Shown here in pieces: positions 47,558 to 59,592 of a DNA stretch of 64,000 bases. Numbering within the stretch: position 1 is the first letter of the stretch; each line of letters starts with the position of its first letter. The DNA comes from Hypholoma sublateritium FD-334 SS-4. Lineage: Eukaryota > Basidiomycota > Agaricomycetes > Agaricales > Strophariaceae. The stretch lies in NCBI GenBank assembly GCA_000827495.1, contig KN817541.1, positions 91,805 through 155,804 of the forward strand. The letters are read 5' to 3'. A model generated the notes under the pieces. The model searched no databases. It had not been told where the DNA came from and was given only the letters and a program-made list of their open reading frames with translations. A program made the position numbers and the translations under genes.

Positions 47558-50500
47558 CTACTCCCCGACCCACTCCCCGCCGCCCGCGAGGGTGGCAAAC
47601 ACGCCGCGGCGCGCCATCAGCGCGTCGTACGTCCCGCTCTCGACGACCGCGCCGTCCTGCAGCACCACGATGCGGTCGCACAGGCGCATCACCGGCACCT
47701 TGTGCGTCACCATCAGCGTCGTCGGCCTCCGCGTCTTCCCCCCTCCCTCCCCCCCTTCCCCCTCTTCCTCACCCAAACCCCGACGGGTGAGCGCACGCAA
47801 AACAGCCGCCTGGCTCTCCGTGTCCAGCGCACTCGTGCACTCATCAAGCACGAGGATGTCCGCGCGCCGCGCGAGCGCGCGCGCGATCTGCACGCGCTGC
47901 GCCTGCCCGCCCGACACGCGCGCCGCGTTCTCCCCGAGCGGGGTCGCGTACCCCTTCGGCAAACCCATGATGAACTCGTGCACCTGCGCGCGCCGCGCCG
48001 CGTCTCTGACGCCCCGCGCGTCCACCCCCCCGCCGCCGTACGCGATGTTGTCTGCGACGCTCGCGTCGAACAGGTGCGGCGCCTGCGACACCACCGCCAC
48101 GCGGGACCGCAAGTGCGGGACGCTGACGTCGGCGAGGGGCGTGTCGCTGATGGAGAGCGCGCCAGAGGTGGGGGTGTACAGCCGCTGGAGGAGCGCGGCG
48201 AGCGTGCTCTTCCCCGACCCGGAGGCGCCGACGAGCGCGACGCACTCCCCGGGCGCGACGCGCAGCGTCACGCCCTTCAGCACGCGCACGCGCGGCGCCG
48301 CGGGGTACGCGAACTCCACCGCCCGCAGCTCAATCGCCCCACCCATCTCCGGCTCCTGCACCCCGCCCGCCTCCTCCGGCCCGCGCTCTGGCAGCGCCGC
48401 GAGCGCACGCAGGTCCGCCGCGGCCTGCACGGCTTTGGCGATCCGCTGCGTGAACGCCATGAGCTGCGCGCCGATCGTGACCGAGAACACGACGAGGTTG
48501 AGCACCTCGACCATCTGCAGGTACGTATATGTGCCGCGCGCGATGAGCGCGGCGCCGACGAAGAAGAGGAGCGCCTCGGCGAGGTAGATGAGCGCGGAGG
48601 CGACGCCGTGCGTGCAGCCCTCGACGAGCGCGCCGCGGACGCCGGTGGCGAGCGCCCGCTGGGTGGCGGCGTCGAATTGGGCGGCGAAGACGGGGCCGAG
48701 GGCCATGCATCTGATGCCGCGCACGTTGATGATCGTCTGCGTTGTGCATCAGCGTGATGTTCTGGAAAGAAAGAAGGAGCGCACCTCGTAGTACCCCCGC
48801 GCGACCTCCTCCCGCGCGCGCTTATTGCGCACCTCGCAGCGCGCCACGAGCCGCGTCTGCACCGCCATCACGCCCGCGAACACCGGCGCGATCGCGAACC
48901 CCGCCAGCGTAAGCTGCCACCCGCGCACGACGGCCCACACCAGCCCGACACCCAGCATCGCGCCCACCACGCACCCCTGCGCGAGCACCACCGCGACCAA
49001 GTTCCTTGCATCGTCCCCATCGCGCACAACGACCTGCGCGATCCTTACCGCACTATGCCGGGGGTCGTCGAACCAGCGCATGTCCTGCCTCAGCACCCTG
49101 GCGAACGCGCGCGCGCGCAGGGCGGTCGTCCAGCGCATGCCGGCGGTCTCCATGAGGAAGTACTTCGCGCCGAGGAGCGCGCCGTCGGCGGCGGCGGCGG
49201 CGAGCACGCGCGCGCCGGCGGCGTTGATCGCGGCGGCGTCGTGTGCGCCGGTGGAGACGGCGAAGAGCAGCTGCGAGAGGAGGAAGGAGAAGACGGGCGT
49301 CGTCGCGCCGCTCAGGAGGCTCGCGAGCACGCCGAGCGCGAGGAGCGGCCGGTCGGGGAGCGTCGGCAGGACGGCGCGCGCGAGGGCCCAGAAGGGCGGC
49401 GGGGCGTCGCCGGTGTCTTCCTGTGGAGTTATGTCGACCGTCGCGGCGCCCTTGCGCGCCCAGCGCCGCTTCTTCGGCTTCTCCACCACAACGCCCTCCG
49501 CGCCCCACGCCCTTCGCTCCCTCCCCCCGCGCCCCGCGCGCGCCTTCGCGCCACTGCGCTCCATCGCGCTCTTCTCCTTCCCGAACTCCTTTTCCCAGTC
49601 GTCCTCCGCCCACTCCTCGCTGCCCTTCTCGTCCTTCTTCCACGCGGCCCCGCCGACGAGCGTGCTCGCCGCGCTCGTCGGCGTGAACGGCAGGCTCAGG
49701 CGGCGGCTCGCGCGCGCGCCTCTGGGCGCGTCGGCGCCGTATGGAGCGCCGGGGTAGGTGCCGGGGTACCCGCCGGCGGGGGGTGCGTAGGGCGAGGTAG
49801 AGCCAGGCACGACGATCTGGATGCTCGTCGGGCGGCGCTTGTGCCGCGTGAGCGCAGGTGGGGGCTTCGCGAGGAGGCGCGGCGCGGGCGAGGGGGCGTC
49901 CGCGTGATATTGGGCTTGATCTTGATCATGTTCGGCGGAAGGAGAGGGCGAGTACGCAGGCGGGTACACCGAGGCCGAATGCTCCGAAGAGGAACGCTCC
50001 AAGGAGGAATATGAGGACGAATACATCACAGACGGGGGCGCAGGCGAGGGCGCGAGCGCACGGCGCGGCGGGGCCCACGCGCTGGGCGTCGCGCGCCCGT
50101 TCGCGCCGGTGAGGTCCGCGACGACGTCGAGCATCCACGGGCCGAACGTCGGCGGGCGGCGGCGGGCCGCGTCCTCCTCGTCCTCCGAGTCTTCCTGCAC
50201 CACCACCTCCTCTCGGTCTCGTTCCTCCCCCACCTCGTCCCCCTCCGCGCCCTCCGCCTGCAGCTCGCCAGCCGCCCCCCCGCCCTGCACATCAACCATC
50301 CCCCTCAACACGCCCCCAGCACCCATCAAGTCCCGCGCGAACCCGCCCTCCACCACGCGCCCCGCGCGCATCACATACACGAAGTCGCCCGCCTCAATCC
50401 CGCCCAGATCATGCGTCACCACCACCGTCGTGCGCCCCGCCCGCGCCCGGCGCAGGGCCGCCCCGACGAGCGCGCGCGCAGGCGGGTCGAGCGCGGAGGT

Positions 50501-52590
50501 CGCCTCGTCGAGGATGAGGATCGTCGGGTCGCGGATGTGCGCGCGCGCGAGGGCGAGGCGCTGGCGCTGCCCGCCTGACAGTCCGACGCCCCCTATGCCC
50601 CCCCTCCCCTCCCCACCGTCTTCCCCCTCCCCCTCCCCGCCCACGCCAGCAAGCACCGTCCCATACCCGCCCTCCAGCCCGGCAACCCACTCCTCAAGGA
50701 GCGCCTTCCGCCCCGCCGCGCGCACCCTTTCCTCCTTCTCCCGCGCGCTCATCCACGCGACTTCTTCGAGGGGTAAAGCAGCGAGTATGTTCTCCGCGAC
50801 GCTCTTCCCCCCGAGGACGAGCTGCGCCGCGCCCGCCTGCGAGACGCACATCACGTGCTTCTGCACGAAGGCAGGGTCGAGGAAGGCGAGGTCCTGCTCG
50901 TCCAGCGCGACCGTTCCTCTATTCCTATTTCCACTCCCCCCATTCCCTTGGAGCGAGTACAGCCCGACAAGCAGACTGGCGACCGTGCTCTTCCCCGACC
51001 CCGACGCGCCGACGACGAACGTCGTCTCGCCTGCAGGGAGGAAGAGGCTCACGCCGTCGAGCGCGAGGACGGCGGGCCGCGCGGGGTACGCGAAGGAGAC
51101 GTCGTACAGCGCGAGCTCGCCGGTGCACCGCGCGGGCGTGATCTTGCGCAGGGTGCGCGGGTGGCTTGGCGCGGTCGCCTTCTTCGTCGTCATCGTCTTC
51201 GCGTTCGTAGGGGGGGCGTCATCAGAGGATGTGGCAGAGTCACCGGCGGCGGAAGATGATGACGGCACAGGCGCCGCGCTCTCCGCGAGCCCCACAAGCG
51301 CCGCCATCGCCTCCTTCCCCTTCGCCAGCACAATCAGCATCGGGACACACATCTGCGCGCTGCTCGTCGCGATCAGACACGCCCAGAACACCGCCATCAC
51401 CTCCCCGGGCTGCACCCTTCCCTCCCGAACGAGCTTCGCGCCGAACCAGAAGCCCTGCACGAACATCCCCATCATCACGAGCTGCGCCGTCCCGGACGAG
51501 ACCGCCCACACCGCATTCAAGCTCCTCGCCTGCACCTGCAGAAGCTCGAACGTGGACGCCGCGCGGGCGAGCTCGAACTCCTCGGCGGTGAACGCCTTGA
51601 CGGTAGCGATCGCCGCCCCCGCGCGCTCGACCCGCGTCGCCGCGTGCGCGGTGGAGAGGCGCTCGGCGGCGAGGCGCGGCGCGGCGAGGGCCTGCGCGGC
51701 GCCCTGCACGAGCGCGAGGAGGGGGACGGCGGCGAGGACGACGAGCGTGAGCTGGTACGAGCGCGCGAAGGCGAGCGCGAGGCACGCGAGGGCGGTGGTT
51801 AGGCCCTGGAGGACGGCGCCGAGCGCGAGGGCGGAGGCGGCGCGGACGTCGTCGGTCTCCCTGCGGTTTCATTCCCGTCAGCGCGGCGTATTCATATGCA
51901 TAGGAGATAAGGAGGGAAAGGGCACCTCGAGAACTTCGCCATCATCCCCCCCGCGCCGACCCCCTCCCCCTCCCCCCCCAGCACCGCATCAAACCACACC
52001 ATCTCCTTCGCCCCCACCTCCCTATACACATACCGCCTCACCGCCGCGACATTAATCTCCCCCACCCATATCCACAGCGCGCTATTCACGCTGCCCAGCG
52101 CCATACTCCCCGCCGCGAGCCCGACGAGCTTCAGCGCTGCCTGCCCCACCCCTTTGAGTAGGGCGGCTTTGTCGGACTGGGACGGGGAGGAGAGGGGAAA
52201 AGAGGCGAAGGCGGTGAAGGCCTGCCCGACGACGAGCGTCATGAAGGGGGCGATGCCGCCGGCGACGAGGGAGGAGAGGACGGCGGGGAGGAGGAGGAGG
52301 GGGATGTACCGCGGGGGGAGCTGGGAGAAGAGGAGGCGCAGGGAGGGGGTGGGCGTGGTGGTGTTGAGGTTAGTGTTCGTGTTGTTACTCGCGTTGGTGT
52401 CGTTTTCGTTGTTGTTGTTGGTAGTGTTTTCGCTGGTGGAGGGGGAGGGGGGCGCCTCTTTGAGCGTGCGCGAGCCGGATGCGGTGGACGACAGCGAGTC
52501 GAGCGACGCGCGCGGGGAGACGGTGAGCTCGTACGCGAGGCCGGCGTGGGCGTACGCCTGCTCCGATGCGCGCATGTCGGCGGTGTACAT
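47558..52590 (-). CDS. Full-size ABC exporter, STE6-like
   Basis: About 1,640 residues in a TMD1-NBD1-TMD2-NBD2 layout. The ATG at 52590 (MYTADMRASEQAYAHAGLAY) was chosen; an upstream exon is possible because the frame stays open to a donor-like GTGAGT at 52773. TMD1 begins near SLRLLFSQLPPRYIPLLLLP. NBD1 has GASGSGKST, LSGGQRQR and ILILDEATSALD, with VVVTHD after it. A linker of about 200 residues rich in Ser, Pro and Glu precedes TMD2 (LGVLASLLSGATTPVFSFLL). NBD2 has GASGSGKST, VSGGQAQR, ILVLDECTSALD and LMVTHK. Introns are near 51870-51925 and 48737-48785. Full ABCB transporters of this layout in fungi include STE6, which exports farnesylated mating peptides; resemblance is by domain order and motifs, so the cargo is inferred. 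GC content is very high. Confidence 0.88.
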
Positions 52591-54863
52591 CTGCTGCGTC
52601 GTGTCCTTCTTCGTCTTCTTCCTATCCGTAGTATTCGTATCCGTAGTCGTAGTCGTAGTAGTACCGGTGTCGCTAGTCGTCGTCGTCGTCTTCAAGTTCA
52701 ACTTCCTCGTCGTACACGCGCGCAAGTAAGTAATACACAAGAGCAGAAGAAACAGAAGAAAGCAAACACTCACCCAACCCCCCCCCAGCCACCGCGCTTT
52801 TGTCCCCCGCGCCTATTGTCTGCGCACCACATCAACACCACATCGAGCGAGCCTATTGTCTTCCTATTTGCCCCTGCTTGCACCCCCGCTCGACCCACGC
52901 GTACGCTATAAATAGCACGCGCTATTGTCTCGTCCTTGCCCGTTATTATTATGTGCCCCGGCGCACACACGCGCGCTGTTAATATCCAGCAGGCAGGTAT
53001 GACTCACCGTGCGCATAGCCATAGCCCAATCTCATCGGCCAGGGGTGTTCAAGTAAATACGCGCTTCGTCGAGGTCTGGCAATCCCAGGGCCATCCGGCC
53101 TGCGGGGGCACAGCCACCGCGTGGCCATCCCCGTGCCTGGCCTGAGGGCTCCCTCCGTGCCCGGCGCCGCTATCGTGGGCCGTTGGCTCACATTGCCCGG
53201 AAATACACAGCGGGAGTGAGATGCGCGGGGCGCGTGGGGTGCACGGCGATGGACGTGAATAGGGAGCGGGGCTTACGGAGCATGGTATGGTGCGGTACGT
53301 AGAGGCTCGGACCATCCAAGGAGTCGGAGGGACCGCCATCCGTCGTCGTCTGCTGGAGCTTGGTGCGTACCCACCACCTACCCCGGCCACGCTACCAGAT
53401 CCAAGCCGTGGGACTGACACGCGCGTAGAGCGCAAGCGCCTAAAAGCACGCGATGCACTGGTGCGAGCGGCTGAGCCCGTCCGAATAAGTCGCGGATGGT
53501 ATCAATGGTACGCAGACGCTCGGACCATCCATCCATCCGCTCATCGTCAGCACGCACAACGCCCGCGCCGCCCGTCACCCTCCCACCCTCCCCAGAACAC
53601 CGCGCACGCCGTGCCTTATCCAGCGATCCCGCCCAGATCCCGGCGCCAGCGCGCCGCACGCTCTCCTGCGTCCCCCGACATGCTGCGCGCGCCAGTCCCA
53701 CCGCACGCACCGCCCCTCTGCGCGCCCCACCCCATCCCGCGCAGAAAGAACGCACGGCGCGGCGCGGGTCGCGCGCCGTACACGCCTACCGCCTCCTTCA
53801 GCGCATTCGTCGCACCTGTACCTGCGCACCTGCGCCCCGGCCCCATCCCATCCCATCCCGCCCCCTGATGCGGCGGCGCGGCGCACCGTCGCGCCTGTCC
53901 CGCGCCCGGCGCGTCGTACTTACCCCGCGTTGCCGCGGAGGCCCGCGCACAACCGCTCGCACGGGGTCTGTCCGTCTGACGCGATACGCGCGACGCTATA
54001 CTCCACGCTGAGCGCCTGCGCCTGCTTCGGCCCGTGCGTGGCTCCGTCCCTCCGCCGCGCCCGTCACTCCACGCCGCCGTGACGAGGTTAGCTGGCCGGC
54101 GTGGACAGGACCGCCCCGCCCCGCCCCCCAACGGGCGCCGCCCGCGCGAAGGCGCACACACATCCCGCACCCGGCGCGTCCTGTCGTTTCCGCCGCGCCG
54201 CATCCGTGCGCTCGCGTGCACTTGCACAAACATTGCGCCGATAAAATTGCATCCCCACCGGGACCCACGCCGCGCCGTGTGCGTGACCCCGGCGCGGGAT
54301 GGGGATGGGGGACCGCAGAGGGGGCGGAGTGTGCGATGAGATGCGTGCGCGGGGGTGCGGGCCGCGTCGCAGGACGCAGTGGCGCGTGCGGCTGGCGCCG
54401 CGCTCGTGGTGCAGCGCGGTGCTGCGTATCGCGGTATCGCGCGGGCATCGGGCCCTGGGGTGATAGCGCCGGTGCGTCGTGCGCCAGCGCAGGGCGAACA
54501 GGTGGACAGGCGCTCGCTGGGACCCAGGGCGCGCACGGTCCTTGGATGGTCCGCGGCTGCAGGCCACACCGTATGCCCGCCATTATGCATCATGCTCGAA
54601 CCACACTTGATTAATGATTGCTGATTCGCGCAGCCGTTCGCCACAGTAGCCCATTCCAGCGGGAGGTGCTGCCTCATATACATATCCCGGCCGTCCTCGG
54701 CGGGTGCACCCGCTATCTCTGCTCCTCGTTGCCAGGACCGTACTTGCCTGTGTCACCACGGCGCACGCCCACTCCGAGTCGCCACGCGCCTCCTGTGGCC
54801 GTGCGCAGGGTGCATGACGGCGGCTTGGGGAATAGGATTTCCGATGGGTGCACTTACTCTTTA
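52591..54863. other. GC-rich intergenic tract, no gene supported
   Basis: More than 2 kb of very GC-rich DNA with long open frames on all six tracks, as expected from composition alone. A 25-base word ending gctcggaccatcca occurs at about 53294 and 53507. No domain, signal peptide or splice-consistent gene was found. The first part is the promoter side of the STE6-like gene. Confidence 0.5.
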
Positions 54864-55322
54864 AGGATTATTCTATCTTGAAACCCAGGGTTTCTACAGC
54901 TATTTTTTGAATCCCTCAAGTGCGATATTTGTACTCTGTTTGTGCGTGAATCTCCGCCGAATTAATTCGAGGTACTGCCGTACTTTCGGCGCGGTTGGTC
55001 CCCGCCTTTCCTGCGGGCATGGCATGACCCGGTTGACGGAGCGTTGTGGCCTGGCATACTCGCGTCGCGGTCAAGCATGTGCTTGGTCTGAGTCCCTGAA
55101 AAAAAACTGGCCTTGATTCCGCTCTTCTCATGTGAATAACTTAACAAAATATGCCTGAGCGCTGCGAGCGCATCAAGAACGCACGACCATGGCCCACCAC
55201 GCGCCTGAAGCAGACATTGAATCCGCTGCTCTGCCGACTGAATGCCGTCCCCTACAGAAACCCGGCTTCAAAATAGGAAACTTTGAATCCCTCAGAAACC
55301 GAGTTTCAAAATAGAATAATCC
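54864..55322. mobile_element. Short MITE-like inverted-repeat element
   Basis: The left end AGGATTATTCTATCTTGAAA is mirrored by TTTCAAAATAGAATAATCC at the right end, with arms of about 34 bases and a few mismatches. Flanks actcttta (54856-54863) and actctata (55323-55330) could be an 8-bp target duplication with one change. A second cagaaaccc-gcttcaaaatag unit lies just inside the right arm. Confidence 0.55.
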
Positions 55323-56069
55323 ACTCTATATACACGGTTCATGATACAGTAGACTCATGTAGACATTAGATATATGTAATATGACCTTCCAAAATGCTAA
55401 AGGCGGGTGATTGATCCCTAAGTCGAGTAAAGATAAAAAATTGGACGGATATTGCGGCGGCCTGGGATGCTGTTGAGCATATCCTCGCACACATAGGCTT
55501 CTTGACACAGAATATACACACTTTATAATCTACTATCCTACTTATAAGCAAAATAAATTCCCACTACGCTTAGTAGTGTGGTCTTAGGCTCTTTCCCCCC
55601 CGATCGTTTTGGCCCATAATACAAGAAACCGAGACATCGGCAGATATTCGGCCGGAAATCGCTGGCGACAAAGGAATTTTCGCTAATCTCAGGACTTCCA
55701 CTTCGCCCTTGCTTCGCCCTTCATGCCTTTGCTAATTGATAATCGCGTGAAGATATGTGTACAATGTAATTTTTTTGAGCGACACCGACGTGAATCTTCT
55801 AGATGGCGTAGTGGGCCCTGCCGCAAAGCGGCCTTGCGAAGCATTATGATACAAACTTGGGATGATCCATTTCGCTGTGCTACTGCATCGGCATCTCGGC
55901 TTTTACCCACGTTAGCAAGTTCGGCCAAAAAGTAACTTTTCCACTGTCCACGCTGCGTAGTGACATAATAAGATGCGTGTGGGTCGCATGCGATTGCAAT
56001 GCTAAACTTGAACGCCATCGATCAAGTGCCCTCAAATTCTCCTTGAAAAACCTCCGAAAACGAACAGAC
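55323..56069. other. Intergenic, no gene recognised
   Basis: AT-rich sequence with no coding signal that I can support. Confidence 0.45.
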
Positions 56070-58635
56070 AATGGATCAGCCTGCAGGCCATGTTGTCCAC
56101 CCCATGGATGAAGCCCCAGCAACAAGCGCAAATGCCCGATGGAAGAGCCACGGTAGCAAGCGTAGCCACCCTGCTTATATGGTGGCGTACGCTTCCTTGC
56201 GGTCATTCCATCGGTAGCATGCTTCATCAAATTATTTCCCACCACCACCCACCGTAAGGTAGTCCCCACCACCCTCGTAGTCTGTCCATGGAACCGTGCC
56301 CTTCCATCAAGCCCATTCCAACGTTAGCGCGCCCCATCAAAATAGGTGGCTATCACCGTTTGTCTATGCTGCCGTGCGCTTCCATCAAGCCACTTCCAAT
56401 GATACCGTGCCCCATCAAATTTTATGGCTACCACCGCTCATCCATGCAACCGCGCACTTCAATTGGGCCACTTCCAACGGTAGCACACCCCATCAAAATT
56501 TGCGGCTGCAGCCGTTCATCCATGCAGCTGTGCGCTTCCATCAAGGTCATTCCAACTTTAGCGCGTAGTGGGCCTCATTAAGTACAAAGCGCGCCCTCAT
56601 AAAGCCAGTAGCGTATCTCAAATACGATACAGAACACCTTCATACTTAAAACATGTGGTGTGCCTCATCAAAGTCGGAGCATACCTTATAAAATCTGTTG
56701 CATGCCACATAAAATACGCAGCGGGGCTTATCAAATATGCAGTAGGGCTCATAAACTCTATAGCGTCTGATCAAATGCGCCGCGGGCCTCATCAAATGTG
56801 AAGTGCGTCCTCATAAAATCTGTAGCGTGCTTCATCAAATATTAAGCGCGCCCTCATAAAACACGCAGCGCGCTTAAGCTGACAGTTTAAGCGCTCAGAA
56901 TACTCAACCTGATTGCAAAAGGTTTGATTTTTCCGAGGTGTCTGCCTCTTCTGGAGGACACATATCTTTATTTTACGACTGTTTAGGTACATATGAAGTA
57001 AGAAAAGGTGATATCTTGCAAAGAACCTGAACATTTGACATTTACTTTACAATTTTCTGTTTGTATGTATTACATCGTCGTTTATTAATCTCAACCTTTT
57101 TTCTGGAAAAGGTGTGTTGGTTAACTGTACAGAAACAGATGAGAATTATAATGATGTACTTCTGATAGTAACATTTGATTTTAGCATGACTAGCAGTTGG
57201 TCTGTCTTCTTCGGTGAGGTAAATCCGTTTGCGACCTATGGAAGTCAGTACCAAGGACGTTACGAACTGTCTTTGAGATGGCGTCGACTGAAGACTCGTC
57301 TCACTTTTATTTTACTGCCTATGGATGTATCCCCCAAGCTATTTAGAATAGAAGAAAATATTCTGCCCGCTTGATATGCATAAAAATTAAAACAGTTCTG
57401 TATACAGTTCAATTTCTGTCTCATTTTTTCTGTTTTTGTATTTTTATCTAAACATATCAATATATGACATGTATCCGATCTCATCTGAAGACCGGCATGG
57501 CTTCATGAATCATCTATTGATACCTCATGCATGAGGTATGCTTCATGGAAGGAGTACTTCATGTATGACGTACTACGCTCCATGGACCGTACGCTTCATG
57601 GATGAGGTACACTTCATGGAACACGTACGCTTCATGGAATGTACGCTTCATGTACATTTACATAAAATTTGAACTTCCCTTCATCCCCCCTGCTATAACT
57701 CCATTGAAATGTACTCTGCAGCGAGAGAAAAGCTCTACAAGTGCTGATTTATTCATTGTATGGGAACTTAGTACCTCCAGGCAAAAACCAAAGACAATGT
57801 GGATGATTTATTTGCCATGGTGTTTTCCCAATATGGCACATAGTATTCCATGGCATTCGCTATCTTAATGCGGCGTACAATATTCCATCATAAGACTCGC
57901 TCTCTTGATGTGGCACGCAATATTACATGACGCACCCTATTTTATGAGGTGCATAGTATTCCATCGCGCTCGCTATTTGATGTGGCACATAGCATTGCAT
58001 CGTTCTCGCTATTTTGATATGGCACACAATATTCCATGGGGCTCACTCTCTTGATGCGGTACGCAATATTCCGTAGCGCACACTATTTTGATGCAGCACG
58101 CAGTATTACATCGTGCTCCCCATTTTGATGCGGCCCACAGTATTCCATCGTGCTCGTTATTTGATGCGGTGCATAGTATTCCATCACGCTCATAATTTTG
58201 ATGCAGCACACGATATTCCATGGCGCTCACTGATGTTTCAGCTGAATCCCTAAGTAATACTGAGAGGCCATGATCAGTGGCCCACGAGGAGCGTATCAGA
58301 TTAGATATAGAATATAATAAGCTATGTAGGGTATGTATCAGCGCACCAGGTCACGGTTGTCAGTGTGGCTGTGAATGTAGTACCTAATGGATAGCGTGTG
58401 GTATTCCATGGAACGGTCCCAATGAATGAGGGTGTTAGATGCCAGACTGAAGGAATACTATGGCACCATGGAAGGCACCGAAGATCATGCACGGTCCCAG
58501 AGGGACTGCGTATATGGGGCACTGAGCTTCCATCTGCGCTTGCTACCGTGGCTCTTCCATCGGGCATTTACGCTTGTTGCTGGGGCTTCATCCATGGGGT
58601 GGACATACTATGGTGCAGCCTGCGTTATCCAGTGA
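56070..58635. repeat. Tandem-repeat block bounded by inverted arms
   Basis: The arm at about 56073-56165 (with ccccatggatgaagccccag and gatggaagagccacggtagc) is the near-exact reverse complement of about 58528-58620. Inside are several tandem families: an 83-84 base unit (56287-56572, about 3.5 copies), a 24-26 base degenerate unit with tcataaaa (56575-56880), a 20-24 base cttcatgga-gtacg unit (57500-57655) and a 47-base unit with ttgatg-ggcac-cagtattccat (57815-58225, about 9 copies). Between 56900 and 57480 is AT-rich unique sequence. No transposase is seen. It may be a non-autonomous element or a decayed array. Confidence 0.65.
57815..58225. repeat. About 47-bp tandem repeat array
   Basis: Around nine diverged copies of a unit built on gctc-ctattttgatg-ggcac-caatattccat. 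Copies differ at many positions and there are no unique spacers. Confidence 0.75.
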
Positions 58636-58762
58636 GCTTCGGGGTCGTGTGTGCACAGCAAAGCCGCGCTAATATCACGTCCCACGCGATCCAGTTCTAG
58701 AAACACTGCTCAAAACCAACCGACCGCCCACCGACCAAGAAACTGCGATAATTCGGGAGTCG

Positions 58763-59592
58763 ATGGCCCCCATCAGCGCGAAATTGAGGGTCGTGGAAGC
58801 CCAGATATCCGAAACGACGGCCCTTATCCAGGCGTTGAAGGCGCAGGTCAAACAGGCAGAGACCAAACTGCGGCGCTTACACGCGCAGGCGGCGGCGCTC
58901 TCGGAGACACTTGCGTATCACCGTCGAATTTTTTCTCCCTTTCGGAATATCCCGGAGGACCTACTGCGCGAGATATGCATCCAGGCATGCATGGGCAACA
59001 TGCCTACACTGTCTTACCACGTGAATCCAGCTCCTTATGTTCTCTCGCAGATCTGCAGTGGAATGCGACGCATCGTACTGACAACACCAATCGTCTGGGC
59101 CTCTATGCGTGTTAAGACTCATTCATTCGTTTTTGGCAGTCTCAGAGAGCATGAACAAGCTTATTCGGCTCTCGCCCAGAGGGCTCGCACATGGTTCGCG
59201 CGAGCGGGTGGCCTGAGACTCACTGTATTCATTCGAGACTCCACGTACTCATACGCAATGTCCAACCATCAACCTCCTCCATCACGCATCCTTTTCGATA
59301 CCCTTCTCGCTTATTCAGCTCGCTGGAAAGAGCTTCGATATGATTCACACTGTGGTACTGACATACTGTCCTGCAGCATTTCGACTTCGCAGGAGACATT
59401 GATTTCTCGCTCCAAACGCTGCACCTGTTTATCGAGGGCAAGCAAGGAGATATTACTGTACCGAATGTCTTGCCATGGAAAGAGGTGGTCATCGACATCA
59501 ATGGTATGGAGGACACGGAGACACGCCAGCAGGTGCTGGACTTTATTTCGCAGAAGAAGGCAGCGGGGTTGTATATTAGAGCAAGAGAGTGA
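58763..59592 (+). pseudogene. F-box-like protein gene with a frameshift
   Basis: Starts MAPISAKLRVVEAQISETTA with a coiled coil (QALKAQVKQAETKLRRLHAQ), then an F-box-like segment FSPFRNIPEDLLREICIQAC, SQICSGMRRIVLTTPIVWAS. This is the common mushroom layout of a short coiled coil, F-box, then C-terminal beta/helix region. The frame is good up to LLAYSARWKELRYDSHC near 59350. The clearly coding continuation HFDFAGDIDFSLQTLHLFIE, then KEVVIDINGMEDTETRQQVL to a stop at 59590-59592, is in another frame. Only a 22-base GT-AG interval (59353-59374) lies between, too short for an intron and also out of phase. A small indel, real or from sequencing, is the simplest explanation. Read uncorrected, the first frame runs on to 59611. 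Confidence 0.7.

Noticed and set aside
47592..52055. Long plus-strand ORFs opposite the ABC transporter
   Set aside because: They mirror the high-GC coding strand and lack any motif; the minus-strand transporter explains the region.
52770..54700. Many overlapping long ORFs on both strands in the GC-rich tract
   Set aside because: Stop codons are rare at this GC content. No domain, leader or splice pattern supports any of them.
57815..58225. Regular repeat array that might suggest a CRISPR
   Set aside because: The units are diverged tandem copies with no unique spacers, in a fungal nuclear genome.
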